Notes: generated by a model from the sequence alone, not told the origin. 8,626 nt of DNA from Oscillospiraceae bacterium (GCA_009783605.1 WRDE01000067.1:1-8626), one strand, 5' to 3'; positions 1 to 7,140 are shown, counted from the stretch's first letter. Numbers and translations: made by a program.

Positions 1-3000
1 CGCCTTGGCGATGAATACGAAGACGGTGTCGCAATAATCCGGCGGGTTCTTGATGTCGCCATCCAGCAGCACGAATTTGCCTTCGTCATCTTTGAACATC
101 ACCAACAGGATGTCGGAGGAGACGGTGAACTCGCCGTCGACAGTGATTCTGCCGTAGAGCTGCAACGCGGGCAGCTTCTGATCTTTGGCAAATTCATTGG
201 CGGCGATAAGCAGGACTATGTCTTCAGCGGGTGATAAGCCGGAGCCCGGGACCGCGTCGCTCAGCGAGAAGTTCGGCAGAATCGGCGCGTTGTTCAGTGC
301 CGCGATGGCGGCTTCTAAAATGGCATAAGCGGCGTCGATTCTGTATTGCGATACATCTTCGCCGGCCTCTATCAGCGCCAGAATGTAGTTCACTTCGTCC
401 AGCGCATCCTCATAGGCCAGGATCAAGGCGGTGGCTTTGCCAGCGGTGGTGACCTGCGTGGCGGCCAGCTCCTTCAGATCCGTTTCGGTGAGCGGAGCCC
501 GGGTGGTCGTGGTGGTGGCTTCGGTCTCATCCGGTCCGGTCGTAGTGGTCTCATCCGTGGTCGGCCCGGAGGTCGGTTGCGAAGTGGGCTGCGAAGTGGG
601 TTCGGTTGTCTCCGAAGTGGGTTCGGTTGTTTCCGAAGTCGGTTCAGTTGTCTCCGAAGTCGGTTCAGTTGTCTCCGAAGTCGGTTCGGTTGTTTCCGAA
701 GTCGGAGCGGTTGTCTCCGAAGTCGGAGCGGTTGTCTCAATCGGCATCGGATTGGTGCCCCACTCCGCTTTGAATTCACCGACAGTGACGAGGATATAGG
801 CGATATAGACTGCATCGCCGTTGTTCCAGACAAAACCGAAGTCTTTGTCAGAACCGTTGTTGACAGCCAGCAGGCCATTATAGATGGTGGCGCGTTTCCA
901 GCTGCTCGAGGCCAGAACTTCTACACTGCTGTCGGTGGGATTCTGCGGATAGCCCCAGATCTCGCCGATGGTACGGTCGGAAGCGCAGGCATAGACGATT
1001 TCGATCTTGGCATCCACGATCTGCTTTTCAGCGGCGCCCATGCTCTGGCCGAAATAGAAGTTCATCCAGCGGTTGCCGCCGTTGATGATGCCGATAGCCG
1101 GTACATCGAGGTGGGTTACCGGAGTCGTCATGCTGCCGGGATCGGCGTTGCTGGTGGTGACGGCGCCGTCATACAGCGTGTTGGTCGCGCCGGCCGAAGC
1201 AGCCTGCCAGGACGCGGTATAGGTCTCGCCTTCATAGGTGATTTCTACCGTGATCTTACCGATGTAGAAGGTGTAGCCGGCGCCGCCGAAGCTGATGTCG
1301 AGATAGCCCTTGGCGGGATCGTTATAGAGGTTATTCAACGTGACGCTGCCGGTCTGCCAGGTGCCGTCCTTGGTGGCCATCCAGGCGGGCGGGTTGGCGA
1401 CTGCCGGGAAATCGTCGGTTCCGGCATTGCCTTGTTTGGCGTCATTCAAAGCCCAGCTGACATTGGCGGCTGCGGGAACTTTGTATTCGAAGGTAACCTT
1501 TGTGGTGTAAGCGATATTGCTGAGGTTCATCGAATTGCCATAGCTGAACCGGAGGGAGCTGCCGGCGTCGATCTTCAGCGCGTCGAGATACTTGTCATGC
1601 ACCTTCTTGATATTGGTGGTATTGACAGTGACCTGGCCGTTCTGCGGGATATCCGGCGCGATGTCCGGGGTGACCGAGAAGGGCTGCAGCGACAGTACGA
1701 AGCTGCGGATCAGGATATAGTCGCCGCCGGTATCCGCGTTGTCGTTGTGGTTGTGCATCCGGACAAAGAATTCCTTGTTGTTGGCGACCGACCCGGGGAT
1801 CTCGAAGGTGTAAGTCGCCCACTCGTCTTGCTCAAGGCCGATTCTGTCAGCGGTGCCGTCATACCGGAATTCAACCTTCGTTTCGTCATATTGGATCCAC
1901 ATGCGGGTATTGCCTTTGCAGACATTGCTGTCGGCGTAGTATGTGATCGCTACCGTGACGACATCGTCGGGTTCGAAGGTGTTGGCGGCGGGTCTGAAGC
2001 CGAAGCCGTTGTTCTGCTCGAACAGGGAATACGCATAGGTGTGGTCGGGCGCGATGACTTTGTCTTTGCCCTTATCGCCGCCGGAATGGTTGAAGGTCAT
2101 CGAGCCGTTTTGGGTGGGGATACCGGTCATCTTGGAGAAGTCGATGTAGGACACGACGTTCTTGTCCTGATCGACATAGAATTCGCCCCAATCGGCGGTG
2201 AAGGTTGCGCCGGCATCGTCGGTGACGGTGACCTTGATGTAGTGGATCATAAGCGCCGGATGCAGGAAGATGTTCCAATCCCAGGATTTGTCGGCATTGG
2301 CCATCGACGCCGCGTCGCTGAGCTTATAATTGGCTCTCTCAAAGATGGTCGTCATCTTCCAATCGTCATCCGACCGGTCGGCGATAGGCGATTTATATTC
2401 CTCTTTCATCAAGCCGTTTTGCGAATTGTTTTCGCTGCCATTATAGCTTGGGCCTTTGACATAGCAGGCATTGACGAAATTATCATCCGGAGCGTATTTG
2501 GATTCGTCGACTTTGTACTGCCATTCGACCTTCAGATTCTTGAGAACGGTTTCCGCCGGGATGTTCATGCTGCTGGCAAAGTTGAATTTGTCAAAGATGA
2601 GCAGGTCTTTTTGGCTCATGGTGAACACGCCGTCGGTAACATCTGCCAGATACATCGGAACAACTTCGATCTTGCCGTTCTGCCACGGAGGAGGCGGGGG
2701 CGCCGGCGGGGTGGAGGTAACTTTGCCGTCCGCGATCAGCGCCAGGGTGGCGGCGTCTTTCGCCAGATCCTTGGCATGGAAGTTGCAATACTGGATACCG
2801 GATTTCAGTCCGGGTCCGAAGTTATAGGTCAGCTGGAAGAACAGCTCGTTGCCTTCCGCAAACGCGGTCAGAGCCGGGCCATTGAAAGCCGCAAGCGGGA
2901 TGGCGATGGTGTAGATATATTCGTCGCCGACCTTCTCTACGTTGTAATTGGTGAGCAGGGCATTGACGGCTCCGTTGGACCAGCAGTTGGCCTTTTTGCC

Positions 3001-6000
3001 TTGTTCGGACAGCGCAAATCCGAATTCCTGTTTCTTATCGTTGTTTTTCGCGTCGGCGAGAAGGATCTGGATGCCGCAGCCCTCCCAGATGTCGCCGGCA
3101 TTGTTCGGAGCAAATACGAACGCGGGATCGGTGACCTTCAGTCCAAGATAGAAGTTCGCCGCGTCGTATTTCATGAACACATCGGCTTTGAACCCGTCGG
3201 GAGTGGTTTTGCCGTCCCATTCCTCAACGCCGGGCTGGCCCTTCTCTAAGGTGAAGACCTTGTCGCCCCAGAAATTGGCGTCGAACGGACCGGTCATGTC
3301 GGGGCCGCTCAGATCCGGGAACAGACCTTCTTCGCTCGTGGAACCCCATTCGAGATAGGAAGTGGTGTCGTCCGGGTTGTAGAGACGGATATAGCGGATC
3401 GCAATACCGGTAAGATCGCCCTGATCCTTGAACGCGAGGCATTCCCTGTAAGCGTAATCGGCGTCGGTAACCACCCACGTATTGGTGACCCATTCGCCGG
3501 CAACGGCGCCATTTGCGTTGAATTTGAATTCGGGATCGGAGTCGCCGGTGGAGCCGGTCTTCTGATAGGTGAAGCACAGCGCGCCGTTGGTGTTGGTAGC
3601 TGTGTTGTCAACCTTCATAAACTCAACATCCACATTGAAATTCGTAGAATTTTTCTCGAAAATTTCAAAGTTGTTGAGAATCCGGAGCGTTTCCCAGGCA
3701 CCCTGGTTGGCAAAGGTACGGACAACCGGAACGCCGTCAAGCGTTTTATTGCTCCATCTCTTCACATAGTCGCCTTCAGAGGGGTTGGTGTTACGGCTGG
3801 TTACATTGTACAGCAACAGGTTGGAACCCACGTTGGGCGCATAAGGTTTGCCCCACTCGGCGATATTGTCGCCAACCGTTACCTTGACATAGCAGATCCA
3901 ATACTCAATGTTGCCGTCGAGGGAGAAGTCCTTGCCGTTGTGGTTGACAAGCGCCGTGGTTCTGCCGTCGGCGGCGTTTATCAGGTTTCCGGTTCTCCAG
4001 CCGAGACTTCTGTCGCCCTGCAGCCAAGCCGGATTGTTTTTCTCATACAGCTTCGCCTCATTATCGCCGTCGGTGGCGTCCTTCAGGCGGATATAGCCGT
4101 TGCCATTCCATTCATTGCAGTAGTTGTACTGGACTTCAATCTGAATATCATCGAGTACAGTATCCTGCGGAATTCCCATGCTCTCGGAGAATTTGATATC
4201 CACGCCGTTCCATTCGGTCATATGGATATATGTGTTGGCACCGTCGGTGATGATGCGGCCCTGATCAGGCGCCCATCCGAGGGTGACTTCGCCGTTATGG
4301 TATTTGGGCGGAGCCGGAAGCTTGGTGCCGTTCCACAGCGCCGTAAACCCGTTGATGGTCACTTCCATGCCGCGGATCTCGAGGCCGTTGGGGCATCCGC
4401 CCGCATGCAGCGCAAATCCGTAATCGCCGTCGCCGGGGGCATTTACTGCCAGGTTTTCAAAGGTATATTCGCCGACGCGCCAGTCGCTGCCGTCTCCGGC
4501 GCTCTTGGTATACCATTGGACCGGCACATCCCTGTCGCCTGCGTCATTTGTCCAGGACACGGGGTTATTACCCTCGTCCATCATTTTGGCCCAGACCTCG
4601 TAGTTGAGGCTGTCGCCGGTAAAGCCGGAGGTGCGGAACCATACCCGCACTTTCGCTTCCACCTTGGTGTTCGCCGGAATATTCATGCTCTGGGCGAACC
4701 GGAGGTTGATCCAGGCGTTGTTGCCGGTATATTTCATGCGGTACACGTTGTCGTCGGAAAAACCGATATCCACGTCACTTTTGTTGTTGACAGTAATCTC
4801 GCCGTTCTTCATGCCGTCGGGATCGGCCAGCGCCACCGGTGCCGGGAAGAGATCGGGATCCGACGGGGTGCCCCATTCTAAATAGAAGGAGGGATCCAGC
4901 GAATTATAAACGCGGATATACCGGACCGCGATACCTGTCGGGGCATCGGTATCCTTTAGTTTCAGGTTGCTGGCGCCGTAATAGGCTTCCCGGATATCCC
5001 AGGTATCGGTCCGCCAGACCTGGCGCTCATAACCGGCGGAGTTTTTCCGCGGGTCGGTGTCGCCGGTATCGGAAGTCGATTTCCGGTAGGAGAAACACAT
5101 ACCCTCGCTGTCGCGCAGCGGCGTTGCTTCAGTCAGCATATACTCGACATCGCAGGTGATATACTTCGATCCCTGCGGGATAACGTCGAAGTTATTTGCG
5201 ATATCCAGCGTGGGCCAGTTACCGCCGCCGCGATTGGTCTGCCGGACCGGTACGCCGTCTACCGTTCCGGTATTCCAGCCGGAAATGCTCATCGGAACCG
5301 CGACCGGCTCGCCGGTGTCTTCGACGTATTCCACGATACGGAAGGCTTCCATAGTGATGGTAATGTCACGGGTGCCTTGGGGATAGGAAACCCCGTTGGA
5401 GGTCATCAGTTCAATTTTGGCGCCCTGAATGCTGTTCCAGGTCATTGGGTCGGCGCCGCCGTTAGTGTTCATGTTGAAATTGCTGACGCCCACGCCGTTG
5501 ATGGTCATCGCCGGTTTTACTGTGGGATTAGAGGAGCCGCCGGCCCATCCGAGCATGTCCTTCATCGGGATGGAAATTTTATTGATTCTTCCGTAATTGA
5601 ATTTGGCCTCCTGTGCGGAATTGGTCAAATCAAAGGAGAACCGTTTTTCGGGGGCGGAGTTCAAACCGCGCATACCGATACGGTATTGCACCATAAGGGA
5701 AGGATCGGCCTTGTAAGCGGCGTCATTCGCTATCCCCGCGATGGTGAAGCTGAAATCAATCTCCCAATACAGATTGTCCACGTCGATGGCGGGACTGGTG
5801 AGATCCACTGGGGTCACGTTTTTCCAGTCAAAAACATTGAGGCCGCCGGTGGTCGTATTGAGCGTTACCGGATTCGGACTCATCAGGGGAAGCCAGTTGG
5901 CGAGAACATTTTCCCTATAAACCGGGCCTTCTTCCTCTTTTGTGAAACTGCCCCAATTGATGTTGTAGGTGATGCCCGCGTCATCAGTGAAGGAGATCCG

Positions 6001-6759
6001 CATACCGGCCATATACACATAGTCGCCGCCGCCGGTGCCGAATTTGAAGAAGGACCGCTGTCCGTTCGATTCGCCGGTATGGTCGTCAATGTACAGACCC
6101 GGGAACGGGATGGACTTGGTCACCCAGGGGGCGGTTTCCGGATCGGCGATCAGCGTGTTCGCATCGGCGTTTGCAACGAGCATATTCGGTGCGCCGGAAT
6201 CGGTAGCCTGCAGGTTGCGCAGCCGCATGTCGCCGTTGCTGGTCGGTGTGTACGCAGCGCCGGTGCCGCCGCCGTCTACGTGGTCAACTCTGCCCGCGCC
6301 CCAAGTGGTACCGCCAAGCGTCGGTACAGCACCTGCGCCGCCGCCGTAATATGTGCCGAAGGGAACATAGCGCGTGCCGTCCTGGTTTTTCATGTTGAAA
6401 ACCATCCAGGTATCGGTTCTGTCGGTAAGGGTATCCATCGACCAGGTGCAGTCATAATTGCCTGCAACAAAACCTTCCGGCATTTCCGGCCAGAGAACCT
6501 CAAGCCATTTGTCATTAAAAGAGAGATATGGGGCATCGTCGCAGACATTCTTGTCCCATAAGGTGCCGGGTGTGGTTCCTGGAGGGAAAACTCCGAGCTG
6601 ATCGCCGTTGACCAGCATTTTGAAGTTCAGGTTAACGGTGTTATCCGCCGCCGCGCTGAAGACCATAAATACGGTCAGCATACTCAGCAGCATAACCGAT
6701 GCCGAGATGAGCGCGAGCAGCTTTTTGCTTTTGGGTTGCATTTTGCGAATGTAACTCAT
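1..6759 (-). CDS. Giant secreted modular beta-sandwich protein (C-terminus outside window)
   Basis: One frame stays open for 2253 codons from an ATG at 6759 to the window edge, so the stop lies beyond position 1. In order: signal peptide (residues 1-38); N-terminal beta-rich region ending in Asn-Trp-Gly (Trp269); a beta-rich region (270-488) without a recognised family; long module A1 (489-638); modules B1 and B2 (to Trp809 and Trp969); module A2 (980-1147); CBM9/DOMON-like domain (about 1150-1340); Pro-rich hinge (about 1349-1358); module B3 (to Trp1524); a jelly-roll-like domain (about 1534-1690); modules B4 and B5 (to Trp1851 and Trp2000); Thr/Pro/Glu linker (2008-2090); alpha-helical FIVAR-like segment (about 2090-2161); an unidentified domain to the edge. 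No catalytic motif, SLH, dockerin or LPxTG signal is seen, but the C-terminus is missing. An extracellular binding or adhesion role is inferred from architecture only. The start at 6759 was chosen over ATG 6771 because the AAAGGA element abuts 6771 but lies 11 nt before 6759. A nearby in-frame ATG at 6741 is less likely. Confidence 0.93.
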   Translation of the reverse strand, partial: MSYIRKMQPKSKKLLALISASVMLLSMLTVFMVFSAAADNTVNLNFKMLVNGDQLGVFPPGTTPGTLWDKNVCDDAPYLSFNDKWLEVLWPEMPEGFVAGNYDCTWSMDTLTDRTDTWMVFNMKNQDGTRYVPFGTYYGGGAGAVPTLGGTTWGAGRVDHVDGGGTGAAYTPTSNGDMRLRNLQATDSGAPNMLVANADANTLIADPETAPWVTKSIPFPGLYIDDHTGESNGQRSFFKFGTGGGDYVYMAGMRISFTDDAGITYNINWGSFTKEEEGPVYRENVLANWLPLMSPNPVTLNTTTGGLNVFDWKNVTPVDLTSPAIDVDNLYWEIDFSFTIAGIANDAAYKADPSLMVQYRIGMRGLNSAPEKRFSFDLTNSAQEAKFNYGRINKISIPMKDMLGWAGGSSNPTVKPAMTINGVGVSNFNMNTNGGADPMTWNSIQGAKIELMTSNGVSYPQGTRDITITMEAFRIVEYVEDTGEPVAVPMSISGWNTGTVDGVPVRQTNRGGGNWPTLDIANNFDVIPQGSKYITCDVEYMLTEATPLRDSEGMCFSYRKSTSDTGDTDPRKNSAGYERQVWRTDTWDIREAYYGASNLKLKDTDAPTGIAVRYIRVYNSLDPSFYLEWGTPSDPDLFPAPVALADPDGMKNGEITVNNKSDVDIGFSDDNVYRMKYTGNNAWINLRFAQSMNIPANTKVEAKVRVWFRTSGFTGDSLNYEVWAKMMDEGNNPVSWTNDAGDRDVPVQWYTKSAGDGSDWRVGEYTFENLAVNAPGDGDYGFALHAGGCPNGLEIRGMEVTINGFTALWNGTKLPAPPKYHNGEVTLGWAPDQGRIITDGANTYIHMTEWNGVDIKFSESMGIPQDTVLDDIQIEVQYNYCNEWNGNGYIRLKDATDGDNEAKLYEKNNPAWLQGDRSLGWRTGNLINAADGRTTALVNHNGKDFSLDGNIEYWICYVKVTVGDNIAEWGKPYAPNVGSNLLLYNVTSRNTNPSEGDYVKRWSNKTLDGVPVVRTFANQGAWETLRILNNFEIFEKNSTNFNVDVEFMKVDNTATNTNGALCFTYQKTGSTGDSDPEFKFNANGAVAGEWVTNTWVVTDADYAYRECLAFKDQGDLTGIAIRYIRLYNPDDTTSYLEWGSTSEEGLFPDLSGPDMTGPFDANFWGDKVFTLEKGQPGVEEWDGKTTPDGFKADVFMKYDAANFYLGLKVTDPAFVFAPNNAGDIWEGCGIQILLADAKNNDKKQEFGFALSEQGKKANCWSNGAVNALLTNYNVEKVGDEYIYTIAIPLAAFNGPALTAFAEGNELFFQLTYNFGPGLKSGIQYCNFHAKDLAKDAATLALIADGKVTSTPPAPPPPPWQNGKIEVVPMYLADVTDGVFTMSQKDLLIFDKFNFASSMNIPAETVLKNLKVEWQYKVDESKYAPDDNFVNACYVKGPSYNGSENNSQNGLMKEEYKSPIADRSDDDWKMTTIFERANYKLSDAASMANADKSWDWNIFLHPALMIHYIKVTVTDDAGATFTADWGEFYVDQDKNVVSYIDFSKMTGIPTQNGSMTFNHSGGDKGKDKVIAPDHTYAYSLFEQNNGFGFRPAANTFEPDDVVTVAITYYADSNVCKGNTRMWIQYDETKVEFRYDGTADRIGLEQDEWATYTFEIPGSVANNKEFFVRMHNHNDNADTGGDYILIRSFVLSLQPFSVTPDIAPDIPQNGQVTVNTTNIKKVHDKYLDALKIDAGSSLRFSYGNSMNLSNIAYTTKVTFEYKVPAAANVSWALNDAKQGNAGTDDFPAVANPPAWMATKDGTWQTGSVTLNNLYNDPAKGYLDISFGGAGYTFYIGKITVEITYEGETYTASWQAASAGATNTLYDGAVTTSNADPGSMTTPVTHLDVPAIGIINGGNRWMNFYFGQSMGAAEKQIVDAKIEIVYACASDRTIGEIWGYPQNPTDSSVEVLASSSWKRATIYNGLLAVNNGSDKDFGFVWNNGDAVYIAYILVTVGEFKAEWGTNPMPIETTAPTSETTAPTSETTEPTSETTEPTSETTEPTSETTEPTSETTEPTSQPTSQPTSGPTTDETTTTGPDETEATTTTTRAPLTETDLKELAATQVTTAGKATALILAYEDALDEVNYILALIEAGEDVSQYRIDAAYAILEAAIAALNNAPILPNFSLSDAVPGSGLSPAEDIVLLIAANEFAKDQKLPALQLYGRITVDGEFTVSSDILLVMFKDDEGKFVLLDGDIKNPPDYCDTVFVFIAKA
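275..493 (-). other. Alpha-helical FIVAR-like segment (residues ~2090-2161)
   Basis: After the Thr/Pro linker the composition changes to Ala, Leu and Glu rich. Two or three amphipathic helices can be drawn, with the pattern Ala-Tyr-Glu-Asp-Ala-Leu, then a short turn, then Ala-Ala-Tyr-Ala-Ile-Leu-Glu-Ala-Ala-Ile-Ala-Ala-Leu. This resembles the small helical FIVAR-type repeats placed near the C-terminus of many Gram-positive surface proteins, often as spacers. Only one copy is in view, and it is a pattern match, not a confirmed family. The roughly 90 residues after it, up to the window edge, look beta-rich and are unidentified. Confidence 0.5.
592..738 (-). repeat. Seven 21-bp tandem repeats encoding a (ETT[A/E]PTS)7 linker
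   Basis: Seven consecutive 21-bp units encode Glu-Thr-Thr-Ala/Glu-Pro-Thr-Ser at residues 2008-2056. The first two have Ala and the last five Glu at the fourth position. Shortened QPTS, QPTS, GPTT units and a Thr-rich tail follow to about position 490. Units differ mostly at synonymous sites (GAG/GAA, ACC/ACT, CCG/CCC), so the array has partly drifted. Such linkers are flexible, extended and often O-glycosylated in secreted proteins of Clostridia. The unit length is a multiple of three, so copy-number change would keep the frame. Confidence 0.92.
2735..3310 (-). other. CBM9/DOMON-like domain coding segment (residues ~1150-1340)
   Basis: About 190 residues resemble carbohydrate-binding module family 9 and related DOMON-like domains. 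A strand with Phe-Tyr-Leu-Gly-Leu-x-Val-x-Asp precedes a Trp-Glu-Gly-x-Gly-Ile-Gln-Ile strand (typically Trp-x-Gly-Asp-x-Val-Glu in the family). Later strands hold Glu-Phe-Gly-Phe-Ala-Leu and a Tyr-Thr-Ile-Ala-Ile-Pro-Leu 'edge' strand. The usual Asp after Trp-x-Gly is Cys here. In CBM9 proteins this fold binds glycans; here the ligand is unknown. The domain is followed by a Pro-rich hinge (about residues 1349-1358). Confidence 0.65.
3319..3822 (-). repeat. Module A, copy 2 (protein-level repeat, residues 980-1147)
   Basis: This is the second copy of the long module, with the same ordered landmarks as copy 1, including DGVPV, WETL, NNF, TGDSDP and the terminal RYIRLYN...YLEWG (Trp1138). The copies are clearly related at the protein level but diverged in DNA, so the duplication is old. 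Both copies are followed by Leu-Phe-Pro. Copy 2 leads straight into the CBM9-like domain, while copy 1 leads into a short B module. Confidence 0.8.
4846..5295 (-). repeat. Module A, copy 1 (protein-level repeat, residues 489-638)
   Basis: This stretch is homologous to the segment at 3319-3822. Shared landmarks in order are Asp-Gly-Val-Pro-Val, Trp-x-Thr-Leu-x-Ile-x-Asn-Asn-Phe, a Cys-Phe-x-Tyr strand, a Thr-Gly-Asp-x-Asp-Pro turn, a Thr-Trp pair, and a closing Thr-Gly-Ile-Ala-x-Arg-Tyr-Ile-Arg-x-Tyr-Asn strand that ends Tyr-Leu-Glu-Trp-Gly (Trp629). The alternating hydrophobic pattern suggests a beta-sandwich of carbohydrate-binding type, but I do not recognise a named family. Confidence 0.8.
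6646..6759 (-). other. Signal peptide coding segment of the giant protein
   Basis: The first 38 residues have the three parts of a Sec signal peptide. The basic n-region holds Arg5, Lys6, Lys10, Lys12 and Lys13. The hydrophobic core runs from Leu14 to about Phe34 (LLALISASVMLLSMLTVFMV). A small-residue stretch Ser35-Ala-Ala-Ala38 then offers an AxA cleavage site before Asp39. It shows that the protein is exported across the cytoplasmic membrane. No lipobox Cys is present, so it is not a lipoprotein. Confidence 0.9.
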
Positions 6760-6770
6760 GCTAATGTTCA

Positions 6771-6776
6771 TCCTTT
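6771..6776 (-). promoter_or_regulatory. Ribosome binding site AAAGGA of the giant gene
   Basis: On the minus strand AAAGGA lies 11 nt before the ATG at 6759 and overlaps the upstream in-frame ATG at 6771. The overlap makes 6771 an unlikely start and decides for 6759. The match to the anti-Shine-Dalgarno sequence is moderate, much weaker than the AGGAGG of the divergent gene. Confidence 0.6.
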
Positions 6777-6785
6777 CTCTTCTTT

Positions 6786-6801
6786 CGGGCCGGTCGGCCC
6801 G
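6786..6801 (-). promoter_or_regulatory. GC hairpin just upstream of the ribosome binding site
   Basis: CGGGCC and GGCCCG form a perfect 6-bp stem with a 4-nt loop, ending 9 nt before the AAAGGA element. Its 5'-side bases can pair instead with CCCGG at 6822-6818 (5 bp, 15-nt loop), so two conformations exclude each other. No U-tract follows on the minus strand, so it is not a terminator there. An influence on translation initiation is possible but unproven. Confidence 0.5.
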
Positions 6802-6956
6802 GTATTGGGGATGGTTGCCGGGTATTTGCGCTGCCTCTCTCTGAAAAAGGGAATGTGCGTTTGCTGAGTTTGTCTTTTAAAACGGTAAAGCGCGCATCCT
6901 CCGTCAGACTTACCCCACGGGAACGGCAGGCCCGGGAGAGAGCTTTCGGAGCATGC

Positions 6957-6985
6957 ATCCGGGTTTTTTCAAAAAACCCGCGGAT
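6957..6985. repeat. Perfect inverted repeat GGGTTTTTT-c-AAAAAACCC with outer arms
   Basis: A 9-bp inverted repeat with a single central base (6961-6979) is extended by ATCC/GGAT arms with a GC bulge. In the leader RNA of the giant gene it would form a stable stem with a small loop. It lacks a U-tract directly after the stem in either direction, so a terminator role is doubtful. Confidence 0.6.
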
Positions 6986-6994
6986 ACCGTAAAT

Positions 6995-7026
6995 GCTGTT
7001 TTTTTACAGGTGTTCTTGAAAACAGC
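6995..7026 (-). repeat. 8-bp stem-loop at the 5' end of the leader
   Basis: GCTGTTTT and AAAACAGC are separated by 16 nt and lie within about 7 nt of the predicted transcript start. A hairpin at the extreme 5' end commonly slows decay of an mRNA; that role is inferred from position only. Confidence 0.5.
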
Positions 7027-7039
7027 CTCTACAACCTAC

Positions 7040-7068
7040 ATTATATACAGCCCGTCGGGGAATGTCAA
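7040..7068 (-). promoter_or_regulatory. Sigma-A type promoter of the giant gene (TTGACA-17-TATAAT)
   Basis: Read on the minus strand, a perfect -35 box TTGACA (7068-7063) is followed by exactly 17 bp and a perfect -10 box TATAAT (7045-7040). Transcription should start near 7033. Both hexamers match the consensus at all positions, so the gene can probably be transcribed strongly by the housekeeping sigma factor. Any control is then likely to act through the long leader or through a protein bound near the promoter. Confidence 0.88.
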
Positions 7069-7140
7069 GGCATTTTCTGTTGTTTTTTAACGATTTTCAC
7101 TTTGATTCCGGTGGTTTTTTTTGGGGCTTTGGGGATATAG

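Larger units (their letters stand above)
6760..7033 (-). promoter_or_regulatory. Long structured 5' leader of the giant gene (~270 nt)
   Basis: The predicted start near 7033 leaves about 270 nt of untranslated RNA. Visible elements, 5' to 3', are an 8-bp stem at 7026-6995, a GGGTTTTTT/AAAAAACCC hairpin at 6979-6961 extended by an outer AUCC/GGAU pairing, a GC-rich middle region with a GGUAA/UUACC pairing, and a 6-bp GC stem at 6801-6786 just before the ribosome binding site. I compared it by eye with c-di-GMP-I, c-di-AMP (ydaO), SAM-I, lysine and cobalamin riboswitch consensus and found no convincing match. No Rho-independent terminator follows any stem. It may control translation or mRNA stability. 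Confidence 0.5.

Noticed and set aside
592..741. CRISPR array
   Set aside because: The 21-bp units are directly adjacent with no spacers and stay in the coding frame; they encode a Thr/Pro linker.
346..3249. Plus-strand open frame of 967 codons
   Set aside because: It is antisense to the giant gene and arises because that gene rarely uses codons whose complement is a stop. Its product is Gly/Arg/Val-rich low-complexity sequence over the repeat region, with no ribosome binding site and no recognisable domain.
3940..6561. Further plus-strand frames of 313 and 394 codons
   Set aside because: Both lie fully antisense to the giant gene, whose frame is continuous and has a signal peptide, repeats and domains. 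The antisense products show no family features.
6761..6958. 65-codon minus-strand frame in the leader of the giant gene
   Set aside because: The product is basic and Ser/Arg/Pro-rich with no similarity I recognise, the start lacks a good ribosome binding site, and the frame runs through RNA hairpins. A leader peptide cannot be fully excluded but has no support.
6783..6960. Known riboswitch (SAM-I, c-di-GMP-I or c-di-AMP) in the leader
   Set aside because: Fragments such as CCCGGCAACC, GCGCAAA and GGGGTAAGTC recall these classes, but the rest of each conserved core is absent or in the wrong order.
6931..6969. Rho-independent terminator on the plus strand (CCCGG...CCGGG then TTTTTT)
   Set aside because: The closing stem is only about 5 bp with a long, poorly paired interior, and no plus-strand gene ends upstream of it.
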